DNA of 64,000 nucleotides from assembly GCA_015698045.1 (NCBI GenBank), contig BLAL01000178.1, positions 372,001 through 436,000 on the forward strand, given 5' to 3'. Source of the stretch: Rhizophagus clarus. Taxonomy: Eukaryota > Glomeromycota > Glomeromycetes > Glomerales > Glomeraceae. The notes under the pieces were generated by a model. It had not been told where the DNA came from. It did not search any database and saw only the letters and a program-made list of their open reading frames with translations. Below are positions 1 to 10,210 of this stretch, piece by piece (positions within the stretch are counted from its first letter, which is position 1; each line of letters opens with the position of its first letter). Made by a program: the position numbers and the translations under genes.

Positions 1-300
1 TTTGAATTGTAATAGAGAATATTATCACTAGTTATATATTAAAAACTAAATGATTATTGATTATTCCAAAAAAAAATTCTTGATTATTCTGATTATATAA
101 AAAAATGTAATTACTTTATGACTAATACTATTATAAATATAATACAAAAATCAAGTCACATGTATATATGATGTATTAAGACCCCAAACAATATATACAG
201 TATATAGTTCACATTAAAATCCAAATTTTTTACTATGATCAATGAGCAAATTATTTTAAACTTTGCTAAGCAAAATTTTATTATAATATCAAAAATTTTA

Positions 301-2377
301 TATTGCTAAACAACTTTTTTTTTTTTTTTTTTTTTTAAGGCTTTGGAGCCGCAATCTGTTTTATTATGTAAAATGAGGGTGCACTCGCACCACTAAAATA
401 CAATCAACGCTGCTTCGAGTCACAAGGACCTGTCTTACCATGAGCCTAGAACATTAACTACTAATATAAAGGTATAAAGGAAATGAAAAAAGAAAAAAGA
501 AAAATTATAGAAAATAATCTACCCTAAAACAATTAACTAGCTAGGAATGCACTTCCCGCCTATGACTAACTATCTGTTTTTAGTATGCTAGCAACATAAA
601 CTAATGAGCTGTTCCAGCAAGTGCTTGATTTCTACCTTATTAAGATTACCCGATTGCCCATTGCCAGACTTGCGTGATTCCTTATTTGTGTTAGAAGAAA
701 TTAAACGTCTAGAAGACTTCTGAGAATGCGCAAGATTGAGTGAGTTAGTATTATTTTCCTTATTGTTATTATTAGATAACTTGCATGACTCAAGAGGTGT
801 GCAGTTTGATCCAGTAACCACCAGGGAGGAGCCCGCCTTCTTGAAGGAGAAGGAGTTTGAGCCTGAGACTATTGTCTTGGGCTGTCGTCTTGATGAACGG
901 AAGGATGGAGTGGAATGTTTGCACCAAGCTAATTCCGTCTGCTTCCACATTTGATTCTTAGCTAACCTATAGGACAATGCTTCCCATGTTGTGAAGTAGC
1001 CAATGAGAATCCTAGTACCATCCTGTTCTTGAACTATTTTGAAAGATTGAAGATTGCTTTCATTGATGAAAGGGCCAGAAGTGCCTTTGGGGAATAGTGA
1101 CTCAATCGTCATATCCTCAGGGATATTTGTGATTGCTGCCTGGAATTTTTCGCGCTGTTTCCGTTCAGAAAGAGACCAGGCTGCCAGGAACCATCGTACA
1201 GGAAGAGAGCTGAGTGAAACCGTTCAGTCACCATCATTGTACGCCTTTAGACAATTATGATTGGGTGTAAGTCTAACTCTTGCTGTCTGGTATTTCTTTT
1301 GCACTCGCGTGCTGACAGACACCACTTTTCTCCATTTGTTGAGTTCGCTGAGGAGCTGATAATTTGTCCATTTGGCCGGGATGTCATATATCACTAGGTC
1401 CAAGATGAGGTTCTTGTCATTCTCCTCAGGCTGATATCCAGTGATTATGATGCCATTGTCTCCTGTACTACTCTCATTTTTGCGTTTTTTTGTTGTAAGT
1501 GAAGCGATTTTATCATCACTTTTATCGCTACGCTTGGCAGATGCAGATAGCTGTGGCAGGAGTTGCGAGAGTATGGGTTTATGACCATCAAGGGTAGAAC
1601 CAGGTGATGCAGTCGAAGAGGTAAGTGAGGCAGCTTCCTGTAAGAATTTATTCTTTTCCGCGCGCTTCTCTTGTTTCTTCAGCTCATTTTTCTGGTTCTT
1701 AGTCAAAACTGGTTTCCAGGAGGTAGTGTTTGTGTCAGAGGGAGGAGGGAGTGGATCAGCTGTCAAAGACATCGATTGGTGCGATTGATCCACTTCCATA
1801 TTTAAATCTGGTAAATCTGCATGATCGTTGGGCATTTTCGCCTTGCCTTTGTTTGTCAATTGGTCAATTTCTGATTGGTGCCTTAATGCTTGTGTCTCTA
1901 GTATTATTTCCACTTCACGTGCAATCTTGTCGTAGGTGGGAAAAACAAGTTGGTCAAGAAGGATAGAGAAAGACCAGTAGGCCATAGTGGCTATGACGGT
2001 AGAAGCTACCACTTGTTGTTGGGAAGCTTTAGGCTTGACTTTTGATAAGCCTGGGTCTAGTCGAAACTGGGGTACTTTGTTGAAAAACTCAGCAGCTGCA
2101 AGCGTGGTCACCGTTAGGCCTTCGCAAAGCTAAGGGAGTAAAGGTAAAGTAGTTTGAAAAAAATCTACGAGACTACTTTTGAAAGAGTTTGCAGTCGCTT
2201 CCTTAAGTGTTTTCAGTGTCTCTGTGTCCATTTTCACGAAGAAAGATGGGGTATTATTAGTAGAAAGGTCACAAAAACATGAAAAAATAAATTATTCTTT
2301 TCGCAAGAATTTTGGGCTGAATGATCAGCAGGAAGAGATCTGAATTTTTGAAGAAATATAATATTACTAAATAACTT
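301..2377 (-). mobile_element. LINE-like retroposed copy, poly(A) tail to ORF1
   Basis: A long T run at about 311-336 (a poly(A) tail on the minus strand) lies directly downstream of a minus-strand ORF1-like gene, and a GC-richer block ends near 2340. No reverse transcriptase is visible, so this is either a deleted element or a retroposed ORF1 transcript. The flanks at 301-316 and 2362-2377 match at 14 of 16 bases (TATTGCTAAACAACTT against TATTACTAAATAACTT). This could be an aged target-site duplication, but it could also be two monomers of the surrounding ~180-bp repeat. Confidence 0.6.
588..2231 (-). pseudogene. LINE ORF1-like protein, two in-frame stops
   Basis: One frame runs from an ATG at 2231 to a stop at 588 (548 codons), broken only by TAG at 2130-2132 and TGA at 1224-1226. 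Both gaps are whole numbers of codons, so there is no frameshift. The N-terminal third is hydrophobic and helical. The middle is Lys/Ser/Thr-rich with a charged coiled stretch. The C-terminal half carries an RRM-like or ORF1-like segment (IITGYQPEEND..., YDIPAKWTNYQ, then WFLAAWSLSERKQREKF after the second stop). The tail is Ser/Asn-rich. I recognise it as a Rhizophagus retroelement ORF1 type, which is knowledge of the lineage rather than a search result. The TGA most simply replaces a Trp TGG. A nucleic-acid-binding role in retroposition is inferred. Confidence 0.6.
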
Positions 2378-2379
2378 AT

Positions 2380-3200
2380 TTTATAACTTATATAAAAATT
2401 TTTATAAATAACTTATAAATTTATATTTATAGTATAATTTATTATAAAAATTAAAATACAAATGTGATAAATAATTTAATTTAAATACTTAAAATATTAA
2501 AAATATAAAAATTAATATTGTTATAAGAATATTAACCTTTCAATAAATATTATACCTAGAATTATAAAAAATAAAGCACAATTATTTTCAATTATTCTGA
2601 ATAACTTTACTTAAGTATAAAAAGTTAATTTTATTTAATCAAAATAGTAAAATTACACTTTAAAATTAAAAATCAAATAAATAATAAATAAATAATAAAT
2701 AATTAAAAATACAAAACTTGGTCGCATTTCACAAATATTAATCCAATTATCTTAAAATTTTTACTATAAGTAGATTTAATCCCATTAAATAACTTTATTT
2801 AAGCAGAAAAAAACAATTTCATTTGACCAAAGTAGTGAAATTATGCTCTGAAGTTGCAAAATAGATTTTTGCAAAAAAATTGATAATACAAAAATAGCCA
2901 ATATTCTATAAATATTATGCCAATTGTTATAAAAATTAATATACAAGTAGATTCAATTCTGCTAAACAATTTTACTTAAGTAGAAAAAAGTGATTTCATT
3001 TGATCAAAGTGATATAATTACATCCTAAAATTAAAAAAGAAAAAAAATTTTGGAATTAGTACTATTTAAAAAATACAAATTTCTTTATTAATATTATACC
3101 AAACCTTAAGAAAATTAAAATTTGAGTATTTTTAACATTGTTAAACAGCTTTACTTAAGTATAAAAAATGATTTTATTAAACTAAAATTTATTTTACATA
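2380..3200. repeat. Degenerate ~180-bp tandem repeat, about four copies
   Basis: A block reading roughly AACTTTACTTAAGTA-GAAAAAA-TGATTTCATTTGATCAAAGTAG recurs near 2604, 2789, 2967 and 3148, with spacings of about 185, 178 and 181 bases. Between the blocks a second shared segment (AATATTATACCAATTATAA) also recurs. The copies are clearly diverged. The sequence at 240-316, left of the LINE copy, looks like part of the same array. Confidence 0.6.
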
Positions 3201-3889
3201 TAATTAAATTTAGTAAACAAAAAATAAGAATAAGATAATATTATTATAAAAAATGTATTTTTTTATAAATATAATATTTAATTTTATGAAATTTAAAGTA
3301 TATAAAATCAATAATATATTGAAAAAAAAAATATTTTTTTAAAAAATTTTTTAAAAATACAAGTGTAATTAAAATTTTTTCTTATATATATATGTAATAT
3401 GAAAATCATTTCTTTCTATATAAAATTTATATATAACTTTAACAATTTTAACTTCCTATTATGCATCTATAATTACAATTTTTTTTATATTTTGCTTTTT
3501 AATAAACAAAATTCTATATAACTTAAAAAAAATTTTATATGATAAATAAATAAAATTTTTTGTTACCTATATATATATTATTCAGGATTCTGATGTATTG
3601 ATGCAACAAATTTTAAAAGTAAATTTAAAGATTTTATTAAAATAAAGCTTCTAAAATTCTAAAATATCTATTATATTTTTATTTGCTTTGTGAATTTATT
3701 TAAAATTTAAAATAATGTTAATAATACAATTTTAATAGAATCCTAAAAAATACATATAAAAATTATATCAGTAGTATTTTAAATAGATCAGATCAGATAA
3801 CCTCTTTAGATCAGACAGGTCAGATAAAGTTAAACAGATCAGATTGAAATGAATTGTCAGAAATATTATCTAAATGTTTAATCAGAAAG
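3201..3889. other. AT-rich stretch without a gene
   Basis: No coding frame is recognisable. At 3784-3846 the short motif GATCAGA or AGATCAGA recurs several times (a small degenerate direct repeat). The rest is A/T runs. Confidence 0.5.
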
Positions 3890-4745
3890 AAACATTTTTT
3901 TAAAGTGTTTAATTAGATGAAATATCCTTTTTAAGCATTTAAATTAAAAGACGCTTTGTTTAAGCGTTTAAATTAAAAGACGCTTTTTTTAAGCGTTTAA
4001 ATTAAAAGATGCTTTTTTTAAGCGTTTAAATTAAAAGACGTTTTTTTAAGTGTTTAAATTAAAAGATGCTTTTTTAAGCGTTTAAATTAAAAGATGCTTT
4101 TTTAAGCGTTTAAATTAAAAGATGCTTTTTTTAAGCATTTAAATTAAAAGACGCTTTTTTAAGCGTTTAAATTAAAAGATGCTTTTTTTAAGCGTTTAAA
4201 TTAAAAGACGCTTTTTTAAGCGTTTAAATTAAAAGACGCTTTTTTAAGCGTTTAAATTAAAAGACGCTTTTTTAAGCGTTTAAATTAAAAGACGCTTTTT
4301 TAAGCGTTTAAATTAAAAGACGCTTTTTTAAGCGTTTAAATTAAAAGACGCTTTTTTAAGCGTTTAAATTAAAAGACGCTTTTTTAAGCGTTTAAATTAA
4401 AAGACGCTTTTTTAAGCGTTTAAATTAAAAGACGCTTTTTTAAGCGTTTAAATTAAAAGACGCTTTTTTAAGCGTTTAAATTAAAAGATGTTTTTTTTAA
4501 GCGTTTAAATTAAAAGACGCTTTTTTAAATGTTTAAATTAAAAGACGCTTTTTTTAAGCGTTTAAATTAAAAAATGCTTTTTTTAAGCGTTTAAATTAAA
4601 AAATGCTTTTTTTAAGCGTTTAAATTAAAAAACGCTTTTTTTAAGCGTTTAAATTAAAAAACGCTTTTTTTAAGCGTTTAAATTAAAAAACGCTTTTTTT
4701 AAGCGTTTAAATTAAAAAACGCTTTTAAACATTTAAATTAAAAAA
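3890..4745. repeat. 28-bp minisatellite with an internal dyad, about 30 copies
   Basis: The unit is AAGCG-TTTAAATTAAAAGA-CGCTT followed by a T run, 28 bases when intact. Each copy contains AAGCG and its reverse complement CGCTT, so single-stranded DNA or RNA could fold every unit into a hairpin. The central copies (about 4200-4480) are almost identical; copies at both edges are degenerate in the number of Ts and in G/A at the GACG position. Related forward-orientation copies occur at 10050-10160. Confidence 0.9.
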
Positions 4746-5579
4746 ATAATAAAAATATTAAAAAAAGCTTTAATTTTTAATTTAAAAAATGCTAAATACA
4801 TTTTTTATTGCAATTTTCAAAAAAATGATCTGCATAAAAATTTCCAAAAAAAATAATTTTTCTTCCTATTATTAGATTACATAACAAACAATAATAAGTA
4901 AACTTTTTTTTTTCTTTCTAATATACAAATTTTTTTTTATTTACACATATAATAGAATCTAATAAATATATAAAATAAATTTCAAAAGTATTATTATATA
5001 TATTTTTTATATCCTATAACAAATTATTATCATGATTATACTTTGCGATTATAATGATTATAATATGATTACAACTCGATTACAACTCAGTTACAACCTG
5101 ATTATACCTTTTTTTTGTGATTACACTTTTATTATTATTTTTAAAAATGCTTAACCATCTAAGTGAAGATTTGAAATGAAGAGTTGTTTATTTATGGCTT
5201 AATAATCACAAACTAAAAGAAATTTCAGAACTATTATACAGTAGCGAAGCAACTGCCAAAAGTATATTGCATTATTATAAATTATGATGTGTGTAGATAA
5301 TCCTTTTAAAAGAAATCAAGAAAGAAACCAGATTTTTAATAGTAATGATATGAATGTTGGTACTTTAGTGTTTATATTCTAAATTTATAATATATGACAA
5401 TTAACGCTAATTTTACATATTTTATAAGATTTTGATACAATTGATCAACAAAAAGAAAGATTAGTTTTTAAATGAGTTGGTATCAGAAATGGCTAGAAGA
5501 ACCTCTAAAGTTGTATCCATTCCTACCTTATAGAGGTTGCTAAAAATTTATGATATTACTAGAAAAAAGTATGTATATA

Positions 5580-7222
5580 CAGTGGACGTCAAAACAAACA
5601 CACTAAAATTTACAAATTACTAAATCATGTATTTTTTAATCAAATTTATTTATATCAACGTAATATTTATTTAATATTTAACATATTATATGATCTTCAT
5701 ATTGTATTAATTTTAATAACAATTTTTTATAATTACATAGTTTTTGTTAAAACATTAGTGCGTTTATTTTGCTGCTTTATTATATATTATGAATTTATTA
5801 AAAAAAAATAAAAAAATTTAATGTTTTTTTAATTAAAAATATATTCAAATATTTTTTACCATCAAGTATACCCCCTTGCTTTAATTATGTTATTAATTCA
5901 TTCTAACATTATTTCTATTAATTTAGAACATGCCTCCAAAGCTGTTTCATTCCATACCTTAGAAACTTGCTCCCATAACATATCTTTTCTTCTAATTTTG
6001 ATTTCTAAAGCTTGAAAATGATGATCAATATCGTTCCAAAAATGTTCTATGGGATTGAGATCAGGAAACTGGGGCGGTTATGATAAAACCTCTATTTTAT
6101 TATCTTCAAACTACTGCTTAGTACAGGTTGCTGTATATTTTAGATCATTATCTTATTAAAATATAATATTATCAGTATCTAAATTATAGTAGTGAAGGGT
6201 GCCCATAAGGTTCTCTTTCAATATCTTGCAGTATAATTCTGCGTTCAGGCCACTCTCTATTTTTATCAAGTATCCTATACCTGAAAAAGTGAAACATCCC
6301 CATACAAAAATACTACCTCCTTCAAATTTAACAGTAGGCTTCACATAAGCAACTTGAAGTGAGTTTTTTGGGCATTTCCAGCAATATTTACAGTCATCTG
6401 AATCAAATATTTAAAATTTTGACTTGTTAGATCACACCACCTTATTCCAATCACTTACTGTCCAATCTTTATATCTTTTTGCAAATTTTAGACATTTTTT
6501 GCAATGTTTTCTTGATAGTAACAGCTTCTTATGCTTCACACGAGCTACTAATAAACCATTTCTTTTTAATGCTCTGTGTACTGTGCTTACGCTCACCTTA
6601 ATATTATCATTGACTTTCAAAGATTTTTGAATTTGAACTGCATTAGAACATTCTTTTGTCATTATACTTCTTACAATATTACATTTCTCATGTTCATTCA
6701 GCTTACATGGATGGCCTGAACTGGATTTGTTTTGAATTTTACCTGTCACCTCATACTTCTTTTTTAGTCTTACAATAGTTGTATGACTTTTACAACCAAC
6801 TTTAGCAGCAATTTCTCTTATTGAATATCCTTTTTCAAGCATCATAATAGCTTGAGCTCTCTGTTCAGTAGATAACTGTGCCTTAAAAGTAAGTAATAAA
6901 AAAATATTTTTTTTTTAAAAGAATATATGTGAGGGAAAAATATTTTGTAAAATAATAAATATAAAATATAAAACACTTTTTTTTATACTTTATTTTTTAC
7001 ATTTTTTATAAAGCGTCAAAATGAATGCACCATAATTTAAAGTAAAAAAATTACATAATGGTAAATTGTGTAATACAAAAAAAGAGGTAATATTCATAAT
7101 TTTAAAGATCAACATCTATATTACTTATTTAGAAAATATTAAATCAATTTGATTTATTTTGATCAATAAATACGTAATTTAGTAATTTGTAAATTTTAGT
7201 GTATTTGTTTTGATGCCCACTG
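5580..7222 (-). mobile_element. Nested Tc1/mariner element with TA duplication
   Basis: Inverted ends of about 55 bases match closely. The left end begins CAGTGGACGTCAAAACAAAC and the right end, reverse-complemented, begins CAGTGGGCATCAAAACAAAT; both continue through a shared ACACTAAAATTTACAAATTA. TA flanks both sides (5578-5579 and 7223-7224). The element is 1,643 bp and is inserted in the transposase gene of the older element. Confidence 0.9.
5870..6845 (-). pseudogene. Tc1-like transposase (DD34E), several stops
   Basis: The first intact part (6845-6432) is a helix-turn-helix pair: MLEKGYSIREIAAKVGCKSH, then a second HTH with VSVSTVHRALKRNGL. After stops near 6430-6350 comes KFEGGSIFVWGCFTFSGIGY, typical of the region after the first catalytic Asp. 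DNDLKYTA and PPQFPDLNPIEHFW follow, supplying the second Asp and the Glu with 34 residues between them. At least three in-frame stops interrupt the C-terminal half. This is the transposase of the nested element and is not functional as read. Confidence 0.8.
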
Positions 7223-8040
7223 TATATAATTAAAGAATTTTTTATTTTTATCTTTAAATCAATAATTGCAATATTACTTTTAAATTAATAAGTTAGAAAA
7301 AGCTGTGAAAGAGAGATCAGAAATACTAAGGGGCCAATTACATTTTAATTATTAGAACTTATTACAATCTGGATCAATTAATTTTTTTAGATGAGAGTTT
7401 AAAAAATGAACAAACATTATCTAGACAATATGGATATTTACTTAAAAATACTTGTGCTATACAAAAAGTAGTATTGTTAAGAGGAACAAGATACACTATT
7501 TTATCTGCATTTTCTTTGGATGGAATTCTAGCAGTAGATATTATAGTAGGAAGTTGTAACAAAGAAAGATTTTGCAATTTTATTTTAACTCAAGTTGTAA
7601 GTATATTTTTATTTGTGTCATTACAGACTGGGTTAAATTTATTAATTATTATTATTTTTTATTATAAATAGTTGCCTCTTATGGATCTGTACCTACAAAG
7701 GAATAGTGTATTGATTATGGATAATACATCAATTCATCATAATGAAGAATTAATTAAAATTATTAAAAGTGTTGGCTGTAAAGTTATTTTTTTTCCTTCC
7801 TATTTACCAGACTATAATCCAATTGAATTAGCATTTTCAGTTATTAAAAGCTGGCTAAAAAAAAATAAGGACTTTATAGAATATTGTTTAGATTCATATT
7901 TTGCTTTATTATTAGCATGTGGGCAAATTACTTCTGATATGGCAAAAAATTTTTATAATCCTCAATTTACTTTTGATTTATAATGAAGATTTTAATTATA
8001 ATTCAGTTATAATAAATTTATAAAATGTCAAAATTACAAA

Positions 8041-9835
8041 TTACTTGTATTTTTCTAATGTTCGTATTATTTTACTTTTTTGTCCAATTTTTTCAATTCC
8101 TAGCATAATCCAATCACCATCTTTAAGATTAATAATATCTAACACATCAACTTCATGTTCTTTAAAATTATTTAGATACTTTGTAAAAATTCCATTCCCA
8201 TATTCTTTATCTAAATCCTTTAAAAATTGCTCTATAGTTATAAAATCTTGTATAATATTTGTATTTTACATCATATTATTTGTATTTGTATTCATATTCA
8301 TATTTGTACTCATGTTAGTATGTATATTTATATTCGTATTGTGTTCATATTTATATTTATATTTGTGCTTGTATTCATATTTGTATTCATGTTCATTAGA
8401 TCTATATTTGTAAAACCTCTAACTTGAGATATTTGTATATTATCATGTAAATGTTGTAAAAATTGGTTAAATAAATGAGAATATTGTTGATATATTAAAG
8501 GATTAATAAAAGAGAAAGAGGTGGAACAAGTGTATTAAACAACTTGAGAATTTGAAGAATTTTGAAAATTAGAATATGCTGATGATGTTTTATTTTTTTT
8601 ATTTGTAGAATTACTAACACTAAATAATGGTATAACTGGAGGTTTGTCAATATTTGCAAATCCTCTTTTCTTATTTTATTTAAAGATGGTTAGTAATAAT
8701 CTGATTTATTTATCAATAATAAATTAACATTTTACTTACAATTACGTTAGACTAACTTGTAAGATGATAAGAAGTTAACTGAATATGTCTTGTTGTATTA
8801 ATAAAACAAGTTCTTGTATGTTTATAACAAAACCATTTTTTAGTTAGTTCTATTATAATAGCAGTTTTTTTGAATTCTTTTCGTTCATATTATTTTCCTT
8901 TGGAATCATATTATTAGATTTTGCTACTTTTTTCTTGGAACCAGCATCATCATCAATTTCAATATCTGTATTGCTAATTAAATAAAAAAAAAATATTGAT
9001 ATGAATTAGAAGATATAAAACATTTTACTATTTTACATTCTTTTTGTTTTATTACTTTTTTCTTTGATCTCAATAATAATCATCAAATCTTTTCCTACAG
9101 ACAAAATTTTTTTGTAGTCTAGTAAAAAATTTTTCTAATCCTTTTTATCTAACAGCAATGTTTCCATTCCATATAAAGAACTTTGTTTGTAAATAATAGT
9201 ATATTCATCTTTTTTTATCAAAGGATCACATTGACCTTGTACTAGATTTAAAATTTCATCTTCAAATTCAGTCAATAATAAAATCTTAAATGATTTTTAT
9301 TTTACCAGTCTATCCTTTCCATCATGTGATCTTATAGCCAGTTTAAAATTAAATTCTATTACAACATTATTATCATAATCACTATCTGAATATATAGAAT
9401 CTTCAGTTACATTTTGAGAAAATGAAGAAGTTAGAAAAGGAGTTGAATCATATGGATCTAAATTTATTTAGATGCATTTTTTCTATTCTTTATATTATTA
9501 TTATTTTTTAATCTAGTAAATCTGTTATAATATTTTGTGCAAAAAAACAATTAAAAAGATCCATCAAAATCAGAATAATATTCAAAGTATTCATCATACT
9601 CCTTTAATTTATTAATTTGTAATTGTGAAAACAAATTTTTATTACTTGAATTATAAACTCTTCTATAAAATTTTCTTTTACTATTCACTCTTAAATTTTT
9701 TGGTTTTTTATATATGTTACAATCACAAGTGTTAAAAGCGAGTTCTTTATTACAAGTTAAACATAGTTAGCACATATAACAAGTGCCAAGTTGATAGTCT
9801 CTTTGTATAGGTTTTTGTTTAATAATTGAAGTCAT
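8041..9835 (-). pseudogene. Cys-rich, Asn-rich, SAM-domain protein (transposon accessory?)
   Basis: The reading begins near an ATG at 9835 (MTSIIKQKPIQRDYQLGTCY) and runs into a Cys cluster (C-x2-C, LCLTCNKELAFNTCDC) that looks zinc-binding. An acidic segment follows (about 8950-8990). A second Cys/His motif (KKWFCYKHTRTCF, about 8800-8880) comes next. Then there is a hydrophobic PPVIPLF segment, an Asn/Thr/Met low-complexity tract (8270-8400) and a C-terminal SAM fold (IEQFLKDLDKEYGNG ... LKDGDWIMLGIEKIG) ending at TAA 8041-8043. Several stops interrupt it (near 9775, 9545, 8536 and 8268). I recall this zinc-plus-SAM layout from repeated Rhizophagus proteins. SAM domains usually mediate self-association. 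A role in transposition is inferred only from its position inside the inverted arms. Confidence 0.5.
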
Positions 9836-10210
9836 TGAAAAAGTAAAAAACGCAGTGATTAAAGTATTTTTTATTTTAAAAATTATTACGTACATGTTAT
9901 CAATTTTATTAAAAAATTTTATGTGTAATATTGCTACAATTTTATTGGCTTGATCTATATACAACACGTAACTGCATTTTTGTGTTTTTGTGTTTTTTTG
10001 TATTTTTAGCAAATTTTTATGCAGATCATTTTTTTTAAAAACTGTAATAATACCTTTTTAAGCATTTATTAGAAAAAAATACTATTTTAAAGTATTGAAA
10101 GCATTTAATTAGAAAAAAATATTTTTTTAAAAAGTTTAATTAAAAAAAACATCTTTTTAAAATACTAAATTTGTTTTTAGAATATATAATTTAAGTGTTT
10201 TTTAAAGTTT

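Larger units (their letters stand above)
5145..7983 (+). pseudogene. IS630/Tc1-mariner superfamily transposase (DD34E), broken
   Basis: The frame starts MLNHLSEDLK (stop) RVVYLWLNNHK, a helix-turn-helix of the kind that opens IS630-like transposases. It continues after a frameshift as ELVSEMARRTSKVVSIPTL up to about 5569. It is then cut by the nested element at 5580-7222. After the insertion, FLDES supplies the first catalytic Asp, IMDNTSIHH the second and DYNPIE the Glu, with 34 residues between the second Asp and the Glu. A GTAAGT...TAG intron of 75 bases (7597-7671) separates LTQV from LPLMDLYL. The catalytic half is nearly clean, but the N-terminal half has several stops (in DLK*R and PTL*R) and frame changes. 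It should cut and join transposon ends at TA sites, and it is certainly inactive here. Confidence 0.75.
3890..10210. mobile_element. Decayed two-gene DNA transposon (DD34E transposase plus SAM-domain gene)
   Basis: The borders are inferred. The sequence AAAAAAATGATCTGCATAAA at about 4823-4846 occurs inverted at about 10013-10036, and similarity of about 60 bases extends outward from it on both sides. Inside lie a plus-strand DD34E transposase (5145-7983) and, facing it, a minus-strand Cys-rich/SAM gene (9835-8041). The 28-bp minisatellite adjoins the left arm, and degenerate copies adjoin the right arm. Without the nested 1.64-kb element the unit would be about 4.7 kb. No target-site duplication was identified, so the exact ends are uncertain. 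Confidence 0.45.

Noticed and set aside
3890..4745. CRISPR-like array
   Set aside because: Units are directly contiguous without unique spacers; it is a minisatellite.
8045..8427. Plus-strand frames rich in Ile/Cys/Phe and Tyr/Ile
   Set aside because: They are antisense to the SAM domain and Asn-rich tract of the minus-strand pseudogene.
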